This document shows, piece after piece, positions 21,131 through 33,262 of a stretch of DNA of 64,000 nucleotides. The translations under genes were made by a program, and so were the position numbers. The stretch is from Ampullaceana balthica. Taxonomy: Eukaryota; Mollusca; Gastropoda; Lymnaeidae. The DNA lies in contig CALYLW010000183.1 in assembly GCA_944989445.1 (NCBI GenBank), forward strand, positions 1 to 64,000, read 5' to 3'. Every line of letters starts with the position of its first letter. Position 1 is the stretch's first letter. The notes below the pieces were generated by a model. That model did no database searches, was not told the DNA's origin, and saw nothing but the letters and a program-made list of their open reading frames with translations.

Positions 21131-23727
21131 AACAACCCCGTATAAAAAAAGTTTTGACTATAAATCCCTTATATATGAGACATAACTGAAATTATTGATT
21201 ATGTTTAAACGCGTCAGACATTTACAGACTGAAACCGAATAATCTCCTCTGGCTTTAAAACCGGGGGAAGGGGGGTGTAGACATCGATGGGTGGCGTCAA
21301 CGCTTGAACTCAAATTGCACGTAGGAAAAAACAATAACAAACTGTGAAATTGAATTACATGTTATATAAAGATAAACTAAAAATGCATTAATTTAATTAC
21401 GGTACGATCGATCGATCTTAAATTTTGATACGATGCATCGTTAGGTGACACGCGTCTATGTGCCGAATTTCAGCTCCATCGCATCATGGGAAGTGTGTGG
21501 TTTTTTATTTTTATTTTTCCGCCCGCCCGCCTGCCCGACGACGAACGACAGCTAGAGAGAGAGAGAGAGAGATGACGACAAGATTTCGAAGTTAATATAA
21601 GGGATTTAATAAAACAATACCGGAAAAACAAAGTTTTTGACTATAAAACCCCTTATATATGAGACATAACTAACAGTATTGATTATTTCAAACGCTACAA
21701 ACATTTACAGACTGAATCTGTCTTAACTCAACTTTGCTTCATAACCCTGGGGGGGAGGGGGTGGGGGGAGAGGGGAAAAGTCTGGTCACCGATTCGCTTG
21801 ACCGAGCTCAGCGTGACACGTAAAATGTAAACAAAAGCACCCCGGTACTTCGATGGGTCGCCTCAAACGCGTCAACTCAAACTTTCACGTGGAAAAAAAA
21901 CAATAACAAACAGTGAATTTGAATTACATACGTTATATAAGGATAAACTAAAAATGCATTAATTTAATTACGGTACGTTCGATCGATCTGAAATTTTGAT
22001 ACGATGCATTGTTACGTGAGACGGGTCCGTGTGCCAAATTTCAGCTCGATCGGATCACGGGAAGTGGGTCATTTTTGACTTTTGTTTTTCCGCCCGCCCA
22101 GACGATGACGACAGACAGAGAGAGATGAGAGAGAGATGACGACGGAGACGCCGTGAAGTTAATATAAGGGATTTAATAAAACAAACCCGTAAAAACAAAG
22201 TTTTTTGACTATAAATCCCTTATATATGAGACATAACTAACAGTATTGATTATTTTCAAAGCACAAACATTTACAGACTGAATCTGTCTTAACTCAACTT
22301 TGCTTCATAACCCTGTGGGGGAGAGGGGAAAAGTCTGGTCACCGATTCGCTTGACCGAGCTCAGCGTGACACGTAAAATGTAAACAAAAGCACCCCGGTC
22401 CTTCGATGGGTCGCCTCAATGCGTCAACTCAAACTTTCACGTGGAAAAAAAACAATAACAAACAGTGAATTTGAATTACATACGTTATATAAGGATAAAC
22501 TAAAAATGCATTAATTTAATTACGGTACGTTCGATCGATCTGAAATTTTGATACGATGCATTGTTAGGTGAGACGGGTCCGTTGTGCCAAATTTCAGCTC
22601 GATCGGATCACGGGAAGTGGGTCATTTGTTACTTTTTTTTCCGTTCGCCCAAGACAGAGATCACGACAGAGAGAGATGACGACGGAGACCCCGGTGAAGT
22701 TAATATAAGGGATTTAATAAAACAAACCCGTAACAAGAAAGTTTTTTGTACTATAAATCCTTATATATGAGACATAACTAACAGTATTGATAATTTTCAA
22801 ACACGACAAACGTACAGACTGAATCTGTCTTAACTTAACTTTGCTTCATAACCCTGGGGGGGAGAGGGGGAAAAGTCTGGTCACCGATTTGCTTGACCGA
22901 GCTCAGCGCGACACGTAAAATGTAAACAAAAGCACCCCGGTTCTTCGATGGGTCGCCTCAAAGCGTCAACTCATACTTTCACGTTGGAAAAAAACAATAA
23001 CAAACCGTGAATTTGAATTACATACGTTGATCAGGAAAAACTAAAAATGCATTAATTTAATTACGGTACAATCGATCGATCTGCAATTTTAATACGATGC
23101 ATTGTTAGTGAGACGGGTCCGTGTGCCAAATTTCAGCTCGATCGGATCACTGCAAGTGGGTCATTTTTCGACTTTTGTTTTTCAGCCCGCCCGCCCATGA
23201 GATGACGACAGACAGGCAGACAGAGACGGCCCGCGAAGTTAATATAAGGGATTTAATAAAACCAACCCGTAAAAAACAAAGTTTTTTACTATAAATCCCT
23301 TATATTTGAGTTATAATTAAAAGTATTGATTATGTTCCAACGTCACAAATATTTACAGACTGACTCCCGAGTGATGTCCCCTGTCTTTTAACGGGGGATG
23401 GGACGTGAGGGGGTGTCGGCACGACGGTCGACGTTTAAGCGTCAACTCAAACATTCACGTAGGAAAAAAACAATAACAAACAGTGAATTTGAATTACATA
23501 CCTCATATAAGGTTAAACTAAAAATGCATTAATTTAATTACGGTACGATTGATCGATATGAAATTTTGATACGATGCATTGTTAGTTGAGGTGGGTCCGT
23601 GTGCCAAATTTCAGCTTGATCGGATCACAGGAAGTGGGTCATTTTCGACTTTTGTTTTTCCGCCCGCCCATGAGATGATGAGATGATGAGACGGCCGCGA
23701 AGTTAATATAAGGGATTTAAAAAGGAA
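21131..23727 (-). repeat. Mirror of the ~480-570-bp unit array
   Basis: About five units in reverse orientation, with anchors of the GTGCCAAATTTCAGCT type at about 21,461, 22,033, 22,588, 23,124 and 23,599. Pyrimidine runs and GACAGAC tracts differ in length from the left arm. Confidence 0.87.
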
Positions 23728-23935
23728 GACTACGCGGGGCAGGACATGTTGAATGTAGAACAGCAAAGTTATTTACAGACAGAAGCCTAGGGGCAGACGA
23801 CTCACTGGTCGCCCAGGACTGAGGTGTATCAATGATATTAAAATGGACATACACCAGCTGGGTATTCGGGCGTGGAGAAGGAAAGCCATGGATCGATCCG
23901 AATTAGCCCGACAAGGGCTGTAATGCAATAAATAA
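23728..23935 (+). pseudogene. Mirror of the LINE 3' fragment
   Basis: TGRPGLRCINDIKMDIHQLG and RKAMDRSELARQGL are read on the plus strand before a stop and an AATAATGATGATG tail. Confidence 0.6.
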
Positions 23936-24220
23936 TGATGATGTTTAAAATATAAATTCAGTTTTGAAAATAATATGATGCAAATTATTATTGTTACAGT
24001 TATTAAACCCATATTTTCTAACATATCGAGAAAACAACATTCTAACACTGTTAATGAAAGATGTCTAAATATTTCAAATCACATTTACTTTGATATTAAA
24101 TATTTTGGAAATAAATTGATGACAATTTCTCTAGTACTAACATCATCACAGAAGTCAGAGGTCAGAGAGCTTTGGACAAGGAGTTTTAATTGACACATAA
24201 TCTTAAAATTAAATTATCTA

Positions 24221-24420
24221 CCTAACTGAACTCTGGACTACCGAACCGAGACAGAGGCCGGTAACGGGTTCAATTCTCGGTGCTGGCAAGGCCCCCGGGG
24301 CATTGTGCTAGCTACACAATCCCTTGCTCGTTAGTGGTGGCTAACTAAAACTTGTGAAGGCTACTTCAGATGCCCCATAGTCCGTCATGGACTGGAAAGG
24401 GGGTTATTATTATTATTGTG
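24221..24420 (+). mobile_element. Mirror of the SINE-like element
   Basis: GGGTTCAATTCTCGG (B box) is on the plus strand at about 24,267-24,281, and the tail TTATTATTATTATTG lies near 24,404-24,419. Confidence 0.6.
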
Positions 24421-24797
24421 AGGTGAATCAGTTTTTCATATTAGATACCTCAATTTTAAAAATAGCTGACAATATCTAAGAATGACCTAAAATTTTATTA
24501 AATTCAAATATATTTTGAGTTTTTTCACCTTAAAAAATTATTTTATTTAATTTTTAACCAGTTCGCTATTTCTTTTAAGTGTTATTTATTTTACATAATT
24601 TCTACATAAGCTGTTCGAAAAAAAATTATTATAGGACATGGAAAGGTAAAAACTGAAATTCTGCAGAGTCTAAAAAGAATAGGTTGAGACCGAATGATAA
24701 GTCAATACTAGTTTGGTCATACCGTGACTATGTAATACATGTAAACTGTCAGTGACTTAACTTGAATGACCAATGACCGAAGATAGCAGTAACATAC

Positions 24798-24908
24798 CTT
24801 GACCAGTTATCAGTTGAGGCTTGCATGAATCCCAAATAAATGTAGCGTTCATTTTTATTCTGAAAGTATGCAACTTTGGGTTCATTCAACAATGGAAATA
24901 CGGGAAAC
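24798..24908 (-). other. Mirror of the exon-like segment
   Basis: 111 bp between TTATTTCAG and GTATGTTAC on the minus strand, open in the same frame. One substitution changes a leucine to arginine (NELYIY to NERYIY) relative to 1,010-1,120. Confidence 0.5.
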
Positions 24909-25039
24909 CTGAAATAACAATAAATGTTGTCTTTATTAACAATGTTGAGCTTTATTACTGTTTACTGATTAGGGATTACAAATGACGAATAAGAAAATGA
25001 GTGAATTGCATAGTTAAGCCTGAGAAGCGCCCGCCCAAC

Positions 25040-26650
25040 GTTTTTAAATCCCTTATATTAACTTGGCGGCCGCCTCTGTCTGTCTGTCTGTCGTCATCTC
25101 ATCATCTCATGGGCGGGCGGGCGGAGAAACAAAAGTCGAAAATGACCCACTTCCCGTGATTCGATCGAGCTGAAATTTGGCACACTGACCTGTCTGACCA
25201 AACAATGCATCGTATTAAAATTTCAGATCGATCGAACGTACTTTAATTAAATTAATGCATTTTTAGTTTATCCTTATATGAGATATGTAATTCAAATTCA
25301 AGGTTTGTTATTGTTTTTTTCCCACGTGAAAGTTTGAGTTGACGCATTGAGGCGACCAATCGAAGCAACGGGAGGCTTTTGTTTACATTTTACGTGTCAC
25401 GCTGAGCTCGGTCAAGCGAATCGGTGACCAGACTTTTCCCCTCTCCCCCTGCCACCCACCCCTCCCCCCACCCACCTCTCCCCCCTAGGGTTATGAAGCA
25501 AACTTGAGTTAAGAAAGATTCAGTCTGTAAATGTTTGAAAATAATCAATACTGTTAGTTATGTCTCATATATAAGGGATTTATAGTCAAAAACTTTGTTT
25601 TTACTGGTTTGTTTTATTAAACCCCTTATATTAACTTCGCGGCCGTCTCTGTCGTCATCTCTCTCTCTCTGTCTGTCGTCATCTCTGTCTTGGGTGGGCG
25701 GAAAAACAAAAGTAAAAAACGACCCACTTCCCGTGATCCGATCAAGCTGAAATTTGGCACACGGACCTGTATTACCGAACAATGCATCGTGTCAAAATTT
25801 CACATTGATCGCACGTACGTAATTAAATAAATGCATTTTTAGTTTATCCTTATATAACGAATGTAATTCAAATTCACTGTTAGTTATTTATTTTTTTTCC
25901 GCGAGAAAGTTTGAGTTGACGCATTGGGGCGACCCATCGAAGTAACGGGGTGCTTTTGTTTACATTTTACGTGTCACGCTGAGCTCGGTCAAGCGAATCG
26001 GTGACCAGACTTTTCCCCTCTCCCCCTCCCACCCACCCCCCTAGGGTTATGAAGCAAAGTTGAGTTAAGACAGATTCAGTCTGTAAATGTTTGTAGCGTT
26101 TGAAAATAATCAATACTGTTAGTTATGTCTCATATATAAGGGATTTATAGTCAAAAACTTTGTTTTTACGGGTTTGTTTTATTTAAATCCCTTATATTAA
26201 CTTCACCGCCGTCTCTGTCGTCATCTCTCTCTGTTTTGGCGGGCGGGCGGAAAAACAAAAGTACAAAATGACCCACTTCCAGTGATCAGATCGAGCTGAA
26301 ATTTGGCACACGGACCCGTCTCACCTAACAATGCATCGTATTAAAATTTCAGATCAATCGATTGTACCGTAATTAAATTAATGCATTATTAGTTTTTCCT
26401 TATATAACGTATGTAATTCAAATTCACGGTTTGTTATTGTTTTTTTCCCACGTGAAAGTTTGAGTTGACGCTTAGACGTCGACCGTCGTGCCGACACCCC
26501 CTCACGTCCCATCCCCCGTTAAAAGACAGGGGACATCACTCGGTGTCAGTCTGTAAATATTTGTGGCGTTGGAACATAGTCAATACTTTTAGTTTTGACT
26601 CAAATATAAGGGATTTATAGTAGAAAGCTTTATTTTTACGGGTTTGTTTT
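25040..26650 (+). repeat. Three forward ~550-bp units spanning the palindrome edge
   Basis: Anchors (GCTGAAATTTGGCACAC) lie at about 25,170, 25,748 and 26,297. The first two mirror 1-888. The third lies beyond the mirror of base 1, so it may have a partner left of the window. The array ends with CAAATATAAGGGATTTATAG and TTTTTACGGGTTTG. Confidence 0.85.
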
Positions 26651-27044
26651 ATAAGTCATATTACATCATAGTACTTGAGCTTATAAGTTTGAAATTTTTA
26701 TCAATCCAGAAAACGATTTTTGTTCGCAATTCTGTGAAAAAAAAATGTTTTCTTCTTTTTAGCCCTCTTAAAAAAATGTGGTTTTTAAAAATATTTTTTA
26801 CTTCTATTTATTTGTTCTCTTTTTTGCGAACTTCATAGTTTATGGTTTGCAAGGGATGGTAGTAAAGGGTGCAGGGCAGGTATCAACAACCACAGGGCAC
26901 ATGTCTCCACGTTTACTCGCTTTTTTTTCATTACTTCGTGCTACTGTTTGTGTCCGTTCTCTTACACCCCACTCCTCCCCCGTTTTTTGCACTATCTATG
27001 ATGAGCAATTCTGCGGCGTATGCTACGCCGCAGGTGGTATCTAG
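26651..27044 (+). mobile_element. Helitron 3' segment with textbook terminus
   Basis: CTGCGGCGTA (27,011-27,020), loop TGC and TACGCCGCAG (27,024-27,033) form a perfect 10-bp stem. GTGGTAT and CTAG (27,041-27,044) follow, then T, which is the canonical Helitron 3' end. The segment left of it contains TGGTTTTTAAAAATATTTTT, also found in the diverged copy at 52.7-53.2 kb next to a related unit. This terminus may therefore close the element whose 5' side is the ~550-bp unit array. The 5' limit of the element is not established. Confidence 0.75.
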
Positions 27045-27447
27045 TTAAATAAATTTCTTTTAGTCCTTTGAAAAATTACATTAATTAAAAATTGTTTCCC
27101 AGATTTCTATAACTTGCACTAGGCGTAGAAGAGTAAGCGCCAGCAATGTCCCAAGTGGGACTAAAGACTTATCATATATGATAACTGATTATCTTCTTTT
27201 TTAAACTATCTTTTTAAAATTACGCCTCATTAATTTAACGAATCATTCAAACTGGAGTTATAGGGCTATCATGAGAACCAGGAGAAAAAACACGATCTAT
27301 TATGGTGGTTTCTCGCTACTGAAGAAGACCTTCAAATTATTCTTACAAATTCTAATCATTTTAGTGGAAGAGGTCAACAATTTACAGATTCTTTCAACTT
27401 TTATAAGATATCTGTAGTAAGATTTATTTGATGTCTATAAATCATAC
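27045..27447. other. Single-copy A+T-rich DNA beside the palindrome
   Basis: No gene, repeat or splice-bounded exon recognised. This is where downstream exons of the minus-strand M13 gene would be expected, but none is seen. Confidence 0.5.
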
Positions 27448-27728
27448 TCGTCTAGTTCATTTTTCTTTTTTGATACATCAAAAACGTTGTCAATCTTTTT
27501 TGATTGCAGCTTTATGTAGTTGTCGACGAAAGTCCCCTCGTTCAATTTCAATTTTTTGTACTTTCCATCCAGGTTATCCGCGTTCATTATCCACTCTGGA
27601 TAACCAATGAAATTAGTCATGTTTTGAGCTTTACGCCTAGCTGCTATTCTTGAGTCTTCGTCCAACCAATCAACGCTGTTCAAGTTTATAAGAAACTTAT
27701 TCTTGATTTCATCGACCAATGAGTTTGC
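27448..27728 (-). pseudogene. M13 peptidase exon: WLDEDSR..GYP region
   Basis: The acceptor CACAAG precedes GCA at 27,728 and the probable donor GTATGA follows 27,448. The frame is fully open: VDEIKNKFLINLNSVDWLDE, DSRIAARRKAQNMTNFIGYP, then YKKLKLNEGTFVDNYI. In M13 enzymes this segment lies just before the NAYY and HExxH catalytic segments. It is the best preserved exon and the last one found before the palindrome. Confidence 0.85.
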
Positions 27729-28310
27729 CTTGTGAAACAGAATGAAGAAAATAACCTATTTAAAATGTAAATCACATAACTTTAAAATGCACACAAATAT
27801 TAATGTTCAACGTAATTATAAAGTTATTTTACTTAGAATAAAGTTGGCTCACAGAGCTGCTTTTATCGTGATTTGGATAAAAATATGTTTGCACCTAACA
27901 TAAATACAAATGCTAAGCAACTCAACTCATTGAATTAAATGAATAAGAAATGTATACAAACGTATTTTATTATAATTGAAAAAACGTACGCAGCTTGCAA
28001 TGTGTAATGAACAAAAAAAACAAAAAAATTGAAAAAATATATAAGTGGTTGTACATAATAAAAAGTAGAGAAAATGAAATAAATAGTTTTCATTTTTTAA
28101 TAGCGTAATAAAAAACTAAAGAACATTAACATTTTTGACAATTCATTAGCCCCTGATCTCGTTAACATGATTATAAATCAGTTGTATTTGGATATTTAGC
28201 TACTGATGAATATATGCTGATATATCAATACACAGAAACACAGGAACATAAAACCTACACACCAATGACATTGACATGATAGGAATAATCGTGTAAGAAA
28301 TGTTAGGGGA
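27729..28310. other. Intron-like A+T-rich DNA
   Basis: No recognisable element. It contains poly-A runs and lies between the last found M13 exon and the minisatellite. Confidence 0.5.
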
Positions 28311-28800
28311 ATGCCGTATTCTTTTGTAGTTGTACGCAATGTTATCGTAGTGTCGTATTCTATTGTAGGAAATGTTATTGGAGTGTCGTATTCTATTGTA
28401 GGAAATGTTATCGGAGTGTCGTATTATTTTGTAGTTGTACGAAATGTTATCGTAGTGTCGTATTCTATTGTAGGAAATGTTATCGGAGTGTCGTATTCTA
28501 TTGTAGGAAATGTTATTGGAGTGTCGTATTCTATTGTAGGAAATGTTATCGTAGTGTCGTATTCTATTGTAGGAAATGTTATCGTAGTGTCGTATTCTAT
28601 TGTAGGAAATGTTATCGGAGTGTCGTATTCTATTGTAGGAAATGTTATCGTAGTGTCGTATTCTATTGTAGGAAATGTTATCGTAGTGTCGTATTCTATT
28701 GTAGGAAATGTTATCGGAGTGTCGTATTCTGTTGTAGGAAATGTTATCGGAGTGTCGTATTCTGTTGTAGGAAAATGTTATCGGAGTGTCGTATTCTTGT
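28311..28800. repeat. 33-bp minisatellite, about 14 units
   Basis: The unit is built from TTGTAGGAAATGTTATCG and GAGTGTCGTATTCTA, with TCGTA/TCGGA/TTGGA variants and two longer TAGTTGTACG variant units. The period is a multiple of three with no stop in one frame, so a 167-codon frame (SYSIVGNVIGV repeats) appears; no sign of a gene accompanies it. It lies in an intron of the M13 pseudogene. Confidence 0.92.
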
Positions 28801-29519
28801 TGCAGTATAATTGAAGCATGAACGTTCAGACATTGATAATGTGTGACGATGATTCATTGTTTAAATTTTAACACTAAATTATTTCGTATAGGACTGTGGA
28901 AAAGGCTCCTAAAGAAAATGTGTGAGTTTAAAAGTGTTTATTTATGGACCAATATGTAACATGTAAAAGATTTGGCAACTGTCTTAACCACTGCAACTCA
29001 CTGAACACAAGTGTTTCAATTAAATTTGTATTATATATCACTATGGATACCATGAAAAGCGAAATTAGGTGGATACAAAAATTAAAGAAGTAAAATGGAC
29101 CTGAAAGTTTAGAAAAAATATTTGACCCAAACCTAACTCATCAAGAACATAAGTTAGATTATTTGATGATGATTGTATAATTTATCAAACAAATCAGAAC
29201 ATGAAAGCGAAACCAAAACCCCCAGATGAATTAGTAGTGTGGATCAGGTAAAATAAGTATATATTTTTTCATCCATAAAAGTTTCAACTGTAACTGATAA
29301 AAGTAACAAAGAAAAAGAAACAAATAAATGCAAACTATTTCATTCCTGTAAATCATCTAATCCAAATTAAGTATGCAAAATACTTTGGAGTAATAATAAA
29401 AAAATATCACGGAATCGCAATTAAGTAATTTTCAAATTCCAACAAAATCTTAGGCTTTATAAAGAGAAACATTTACAAATTTAATAACAATTTTAATCTA
29501 AAATGAACTTTACTTTTTG
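28801..29519. other. Intron-like DNA, nothing recognised
   Basis: A+T-rich, no open frame with a domain and no transposon end seen. Confidence 0.4.
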
Positions 29520-30020
29520 AGACCTGTACCATAGTTAACATCTTTAGTATGGGACCCAACCAAAACATAATACATAGATAAGAAAGAATGAATTCAAAAA
29601 AAAGGATGTCAGATTCCTTACTGGAGAATATTCAAAATTGACAGAATTAAATCATTAAATTTTGAAAAACTAGAGGCTTACGAACAAATAGCAATGTGGT
29701 AATCATACATAATAAAATTAATTCTAGCTTGTCATTTCTATTTACAATACTTCCTATTCTAACAGCACACAGATAATATAATACAACCCTCAGATATTCA
29801 TAGGGATTAAACACTCTTCTTCTCCCGAATGCAAGAAGAAAATATAAATATTCTTGATGTTCTGGTCTGGACTTCGGGCGTAGCATTGGGGTGCCTGCTC
29901 AAACCAGGTAAACCAACACAATATCAACATTTAAAGGTCTAATTAAAATGCAAGACTAGACATAAAACATGATAAATCGTAGGGCACAATAATCTTCTGT
30001 ATAGAAGGAGTGTCTGTAGT
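29520..30020 (+). pseudogene. Diverged CR1/L2-like LINE 3' fragment
   Basis: This is an older copy of the element at 32,280-32,815. Shared blocks include TATGGGACCCA, GATGTCAGATTCCTTACTGG, AATATTCAAAATTGACA, AACCCTCAGATATTCATA and the 3' tail CAATAATCTTCTGTATAGAA with GGAGTGTCTGTAG. Many stops and indels are present. No (GATAA)n tail remains. Confidence 0.65.
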
Positions 30021-30840
30021 TGATAAACTAATTTCATTTAAAAACGCAGCATAGGAGATACAGTAAAGAAACGTCAGCGTTCCCAATTCTGTCCTTAAGC
30101 CGACGAATGGGAAATATTGACTTGACATACTCTTATGGGAGTGACAGGCAGAAATCAATTAATAGATATCTAGATTTAAATATTTCTCTGTTTCGATATA
30201 CCGTATGTAGTTTCTAAGGTAACGATTTGAATATTTAATTTAAAATAATTATGAGACAATCTTAGGAAATATTTCATAAATCAATCATTTTGATACTCAT
30301 TTCATTTAGCATAATTCATGGTTTTTTTTACTAGATAAACAGTGTTTCTATTAATTTCATTCTTTATCAAGGCATCCTCCAAACAGTTCTACTCTACTCC
30401 CGTTTCAAAACGAAGTAAATTTAGCTCTACATAAAATGGTGCCGCCCGTAAAACCTCTACATGATAGAAATAATATATTAAATACCACAATATGACTGCC
30501 AGAGGAGCACCCGTTTTCTAGTCGTGCGAACTGAGTCAATAACAGACTGGTGACTCAAATATGAACAGGGCACAATTCTACAAACTAATACTTCAAGAGG
30601 AATAACCACAATGACCCATTACAGGTCATGTCATGACAATCAGTTAATAAATGGAACAGGCGTTTTAAAGATAACGATGGGGAAAAATCATTTGTCAATT
30701 GACTCCTACCCTTCAAACTCCAGTTCTTCATATCCGCGAAGAGTAGCCTTTGGGACCAATGAACTCACCTCATCATTAAAACCTATTTTACATTCTCATT
30801 ACACATAGGAGCACCTTTATATAAGCTATAAAAGTATTAC
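30021..30840. repeat. Intron DNA with a dispersed repeat copy (~30,490-30,620)
   Basis: GACTGCCAGAGGAGCAC.., CTGGTGACTCAAATATGAA.. and ACTAATACTTCAAGAGG match blocks near 33,680-33,830 in the same order, so a diverged dispersed repeat is present. The rest is unassigned. Confidence 0.4.
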
Positions 30841-31048
30841 CTGATCAAGATTTTGTTTCGTAACATAACGCTCGACATAAAGGGCGTTTGTGGCTGACGT
30901 CATGAAATTTTGAGCCAAACCCACACAGTCATGCCAGTCTTGTAGTGTCACACTGAATGCTCTGACGTTGTCAAGGTTTTTCCTACCTAGAAACAGCTCT
31001 GTGTACACATGGTTGATAAGAGACTACATCATGTAGTTGGCCAGTACC
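30841..31048 (-). pseudogene. M13 peptidase exon: W..C..MTSATNALYVERY region, with stop
   Basis: The donor GTAATAC follows CAG at 30,841 and a likely acceptor TCTGTTAAG precedes 31,048. It reads SLINHVYTELFLGRKNLD, LQDWHDCVGLAQNFMTSATN, ALYVERYVTKQNLDQ, matching the M13 helical region. Near the start, NYMM is followed by TAG, where the family usually has tryptophan (TGG). The entry phase is one base off the upstream exon. Confidence 0.8.
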
Positions 31049-32279
31049 CTTAACAGACAAAAATGTATTTAAAAAACTTTAAAATGAGGTGGTAACAAAA
31101 TAAAAGATGAAAAACTATTTTTAACAAATGCACACACAAATTATGTGTAGAAAAAATTTATTTCGTTAAGCGAAATGGTAAAATTTTAATATATACGAAA
31201 CTTAACAACTTTTTATTTGTATTCATTTTTTTAAATAATCATGCATACACCTTTTATTGCCAATTTTCAATTCTATAAATTTAAATTGATTATTTTAAAA
31301 ATGTTATTGGCAAATACACTTTTAAAAATAATATATGTCAATTTGTTTAAAATTCTTTTTTTTTAAATTTAAATTATAGACTAAATAAAATTTTATAACT
31401 CTTAAAAACAGAAAAAAATGCTTAACAATTGCTACTTATTCGGGTAAAGCAAATATGAAATTACGAAAACTTAACTCCCATATTCACTCTTACTCTATGT
31501 AACAAACGTCGTATTCGACTACAGGTGGACATATGTAAACATATATATTAAAATGAAATGATTGCGAAATTGTGTTCAATTTAAAACTATTCGACTAAAA
31601 ATAATTTATATATTTTATTTATTTTTATATTTTAGTTAATACTTCTTGATTCACCCAAAAAGTTTAATGTAGCTTTAAAAGTTTTCATAAACTTATGTGA
31701 AACGAACTGATCTATAATGGTGTGTTTGTCTTTGTGTTATCACATCTTTAAAAAAACATTGTTGACGTTTGTAAAGGGAGTGAATGCCAATCTTGTGTTA
31801 AATGCATGAAATCAAACCGTTCGATGAAATTATAACGTGTCAAATGGTTAACCTTAAACCGTAAACATTACAAATTTTGTCCAGAATATGCTTAACGAAC
31901 GACAGCTTCAAAATGTTATATGGGACTCAACCACTTATAGTGCAAATCTGTGTCTGCACTATTGAAATTCCTCGGCACCAAAATTGAGTGTCAAATAAGC
32001 GTACAAAACAATATATGAATTTTAAAAATAATAGATACTAATTTACAATAAATATACAAAATAAAAAAAAAGTATATACAAAGTGCTCTCTAACATTATT
32101 GATCCTATTTCAGGAAGAAGATATAAACATGTGTGTTAGCTGAATGCTGACATTGATTGGAGCACGGAATGAGATTTGTATTCAAAATTTTAATTACAAA
32201 ATTTATTTGGTTTCAAATTATGCAGCTTTTCCGTTTATTGTTGCAAGGATTCAACCAGCATTAGTGCTTTTGAAATTAA
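31049..32279. other. Large A+T-rich intron segment
   Basis: Nothing recognised beyond A+T-rich low-complexity sequence. Confidence 0.4.
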
Positions 32280-32815
32280 AATCATCGAAATAGATATTTG
32301 ATGTGGTATACATCTTCTGTATGGGACCCATCCACCAAAGAAAACATTGATAAACTAGAACAAATTCAAAAAAGAGCTGCCAGATTCATTACTGGAGAAT
32401 ATTCGAAACTGACAAGAATAACACCATTAGTTAAATCATTAAACCTTGAAACACTAGAGGATAGAAATACCAAAAGCAAAGTAGTTATCATACATAAAGC
32501 AATTAATTCTAATTTAGAAACACAACTTAAAGATAACTTAATACAACCCTCAGATAGACATAAGGATAAAAACACCTTTCTTATTCCGTATGCAAGAACA
32601 AACACATACAAGTTTTCTTTCTTCCCGTGCGGAATTCGGACGTGGAATCAGTTGCCTGAAGAATCCAGGAAAACCAACACTTTATCAACATTTAAATCTC
32701 TAATAAAAATGCAGGACTAAACACAAACCATAGATAAGCGTAGGACGCAATAATCTTCTGTATAGAAGGAGCGTCTGTAAACAGATAAGATAAGATAAGA
32801 TTACCTAAAACAGGG
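32280..32815 (+). pseudogene. CR1/L2-like LINE: ORF2 C-terminus, 3' UTR and (GATAA)n tail
   Basis: An open frame of 140 codons (32,298-32,720) carries SSVWDPSTKENIDKLEQIQK, RAARFITGEY, LNLETLEDRNTKSKVV, FFPCGIRTWNQLPEES and TFKSLIKM. This is the conserved tail after the reverse transcriptase in jockey/CR1/L2 LINEs. The 3' UTR CAATAATCTTCTGTATAGAA, GGAGCGTCTGTAAACA is followed by GATAAGATAAGATAAGAT, the element's own simple-repeat tail. It is 5'-truncated, lacks the endonuclease and the polymerase core, and is recent enough to keep the frame open. Confidence 0.85.
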
Positions 32816-33130
32816 CATAACATGATAAAAGATCTGGAAATATATAACAAATTCTATGAAAACCTTAAAAATAATCCTGGTAAATAATTTTGTTTTCTAC
32901 GAATAGTACTATAAGTAAAATGAACATGCTTTTACGTAAATAAAGGTAACTTGTCTAAAATCTCTCGATGGTTAAAATTACTTCCCATTGCAAAAAAGCT
33001 CTCTTGAATTTAAAGCATTTTGGGATTACTGTAACATGAAATTATTATAGAAATTTTGGTTACATATTTTTTTAATTGAAATATATTTGTAGCCAACAAA
33101 GTGTTGCTTAACTCAGCTAAGTAAGCTTAC
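32816..33130. other. Intron-like A+T-rich DNA
   Basis: No recognisable element. Confidence 0.4.
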
Positions 33131-33262
33131 ATACTCTTTATCTATCCTTCGGATGAGAGGAGCCAGTTGCTCAAATTATCTAAAAGGCTTTGTTGAGACA
33201 GTGTCATTTGATGACATTAACTTCCTACCATATATTTTCTGCAGGTATTCACCCCAGTCAAC
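33131..33262 (-). pseudogene. M13 peptidase exon: VDWGEYLQ region, with stop
   Basis: The acceptor CTCCTATAG is followed by GTT at 33,262 and the donor GTAAGC follows 33,131. The exon is 132 bp, phase 0 at both ends. It reads VDWGEYLQKIYGRKLMSSND, TVSTKPFR, a TAA stop, then FEQLAPLIRRIDKEY. The pattern W..yl.....v...p.y...l..ll is typical of M13. Confidence 0.8.

Larger units (their letters stand above)
13049..25921 (-). repeat. Right arm of the giant palindrome
   Basis: This is the reverse complement of 1-13,034 throughout, including the inverted Helitron cluster, LINE and SINE fragments, exon-like segment and unit arrays. It is ~110-160 bp shorter, mainly in the (CAA)n tract. Private small differences exist, for example two extra bases in the DIVLHS region near 13,755 and an extra A in the run near 13,968. 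The tandem units run past the mirror of base 1 to about 26,650. Confidence 0.96.

Noticed and set aside
1..25921. Independent insertion of two copies of one large transposon in opposite orientation
   Set aside because: The copies meet at a ~14-bp spacer in the middle of a reading frame and share unrelated nested insertions and lesions in mirror order, so a single fold-back duplication (real or technical) is far simpler.
28311..28814. 167-codon repeat protein, or a CRISPR-like array
   Set aside because: Units are contiguous 33-bp tandem copies with no unique spacers, in an animal intron; it is a minisatellite.
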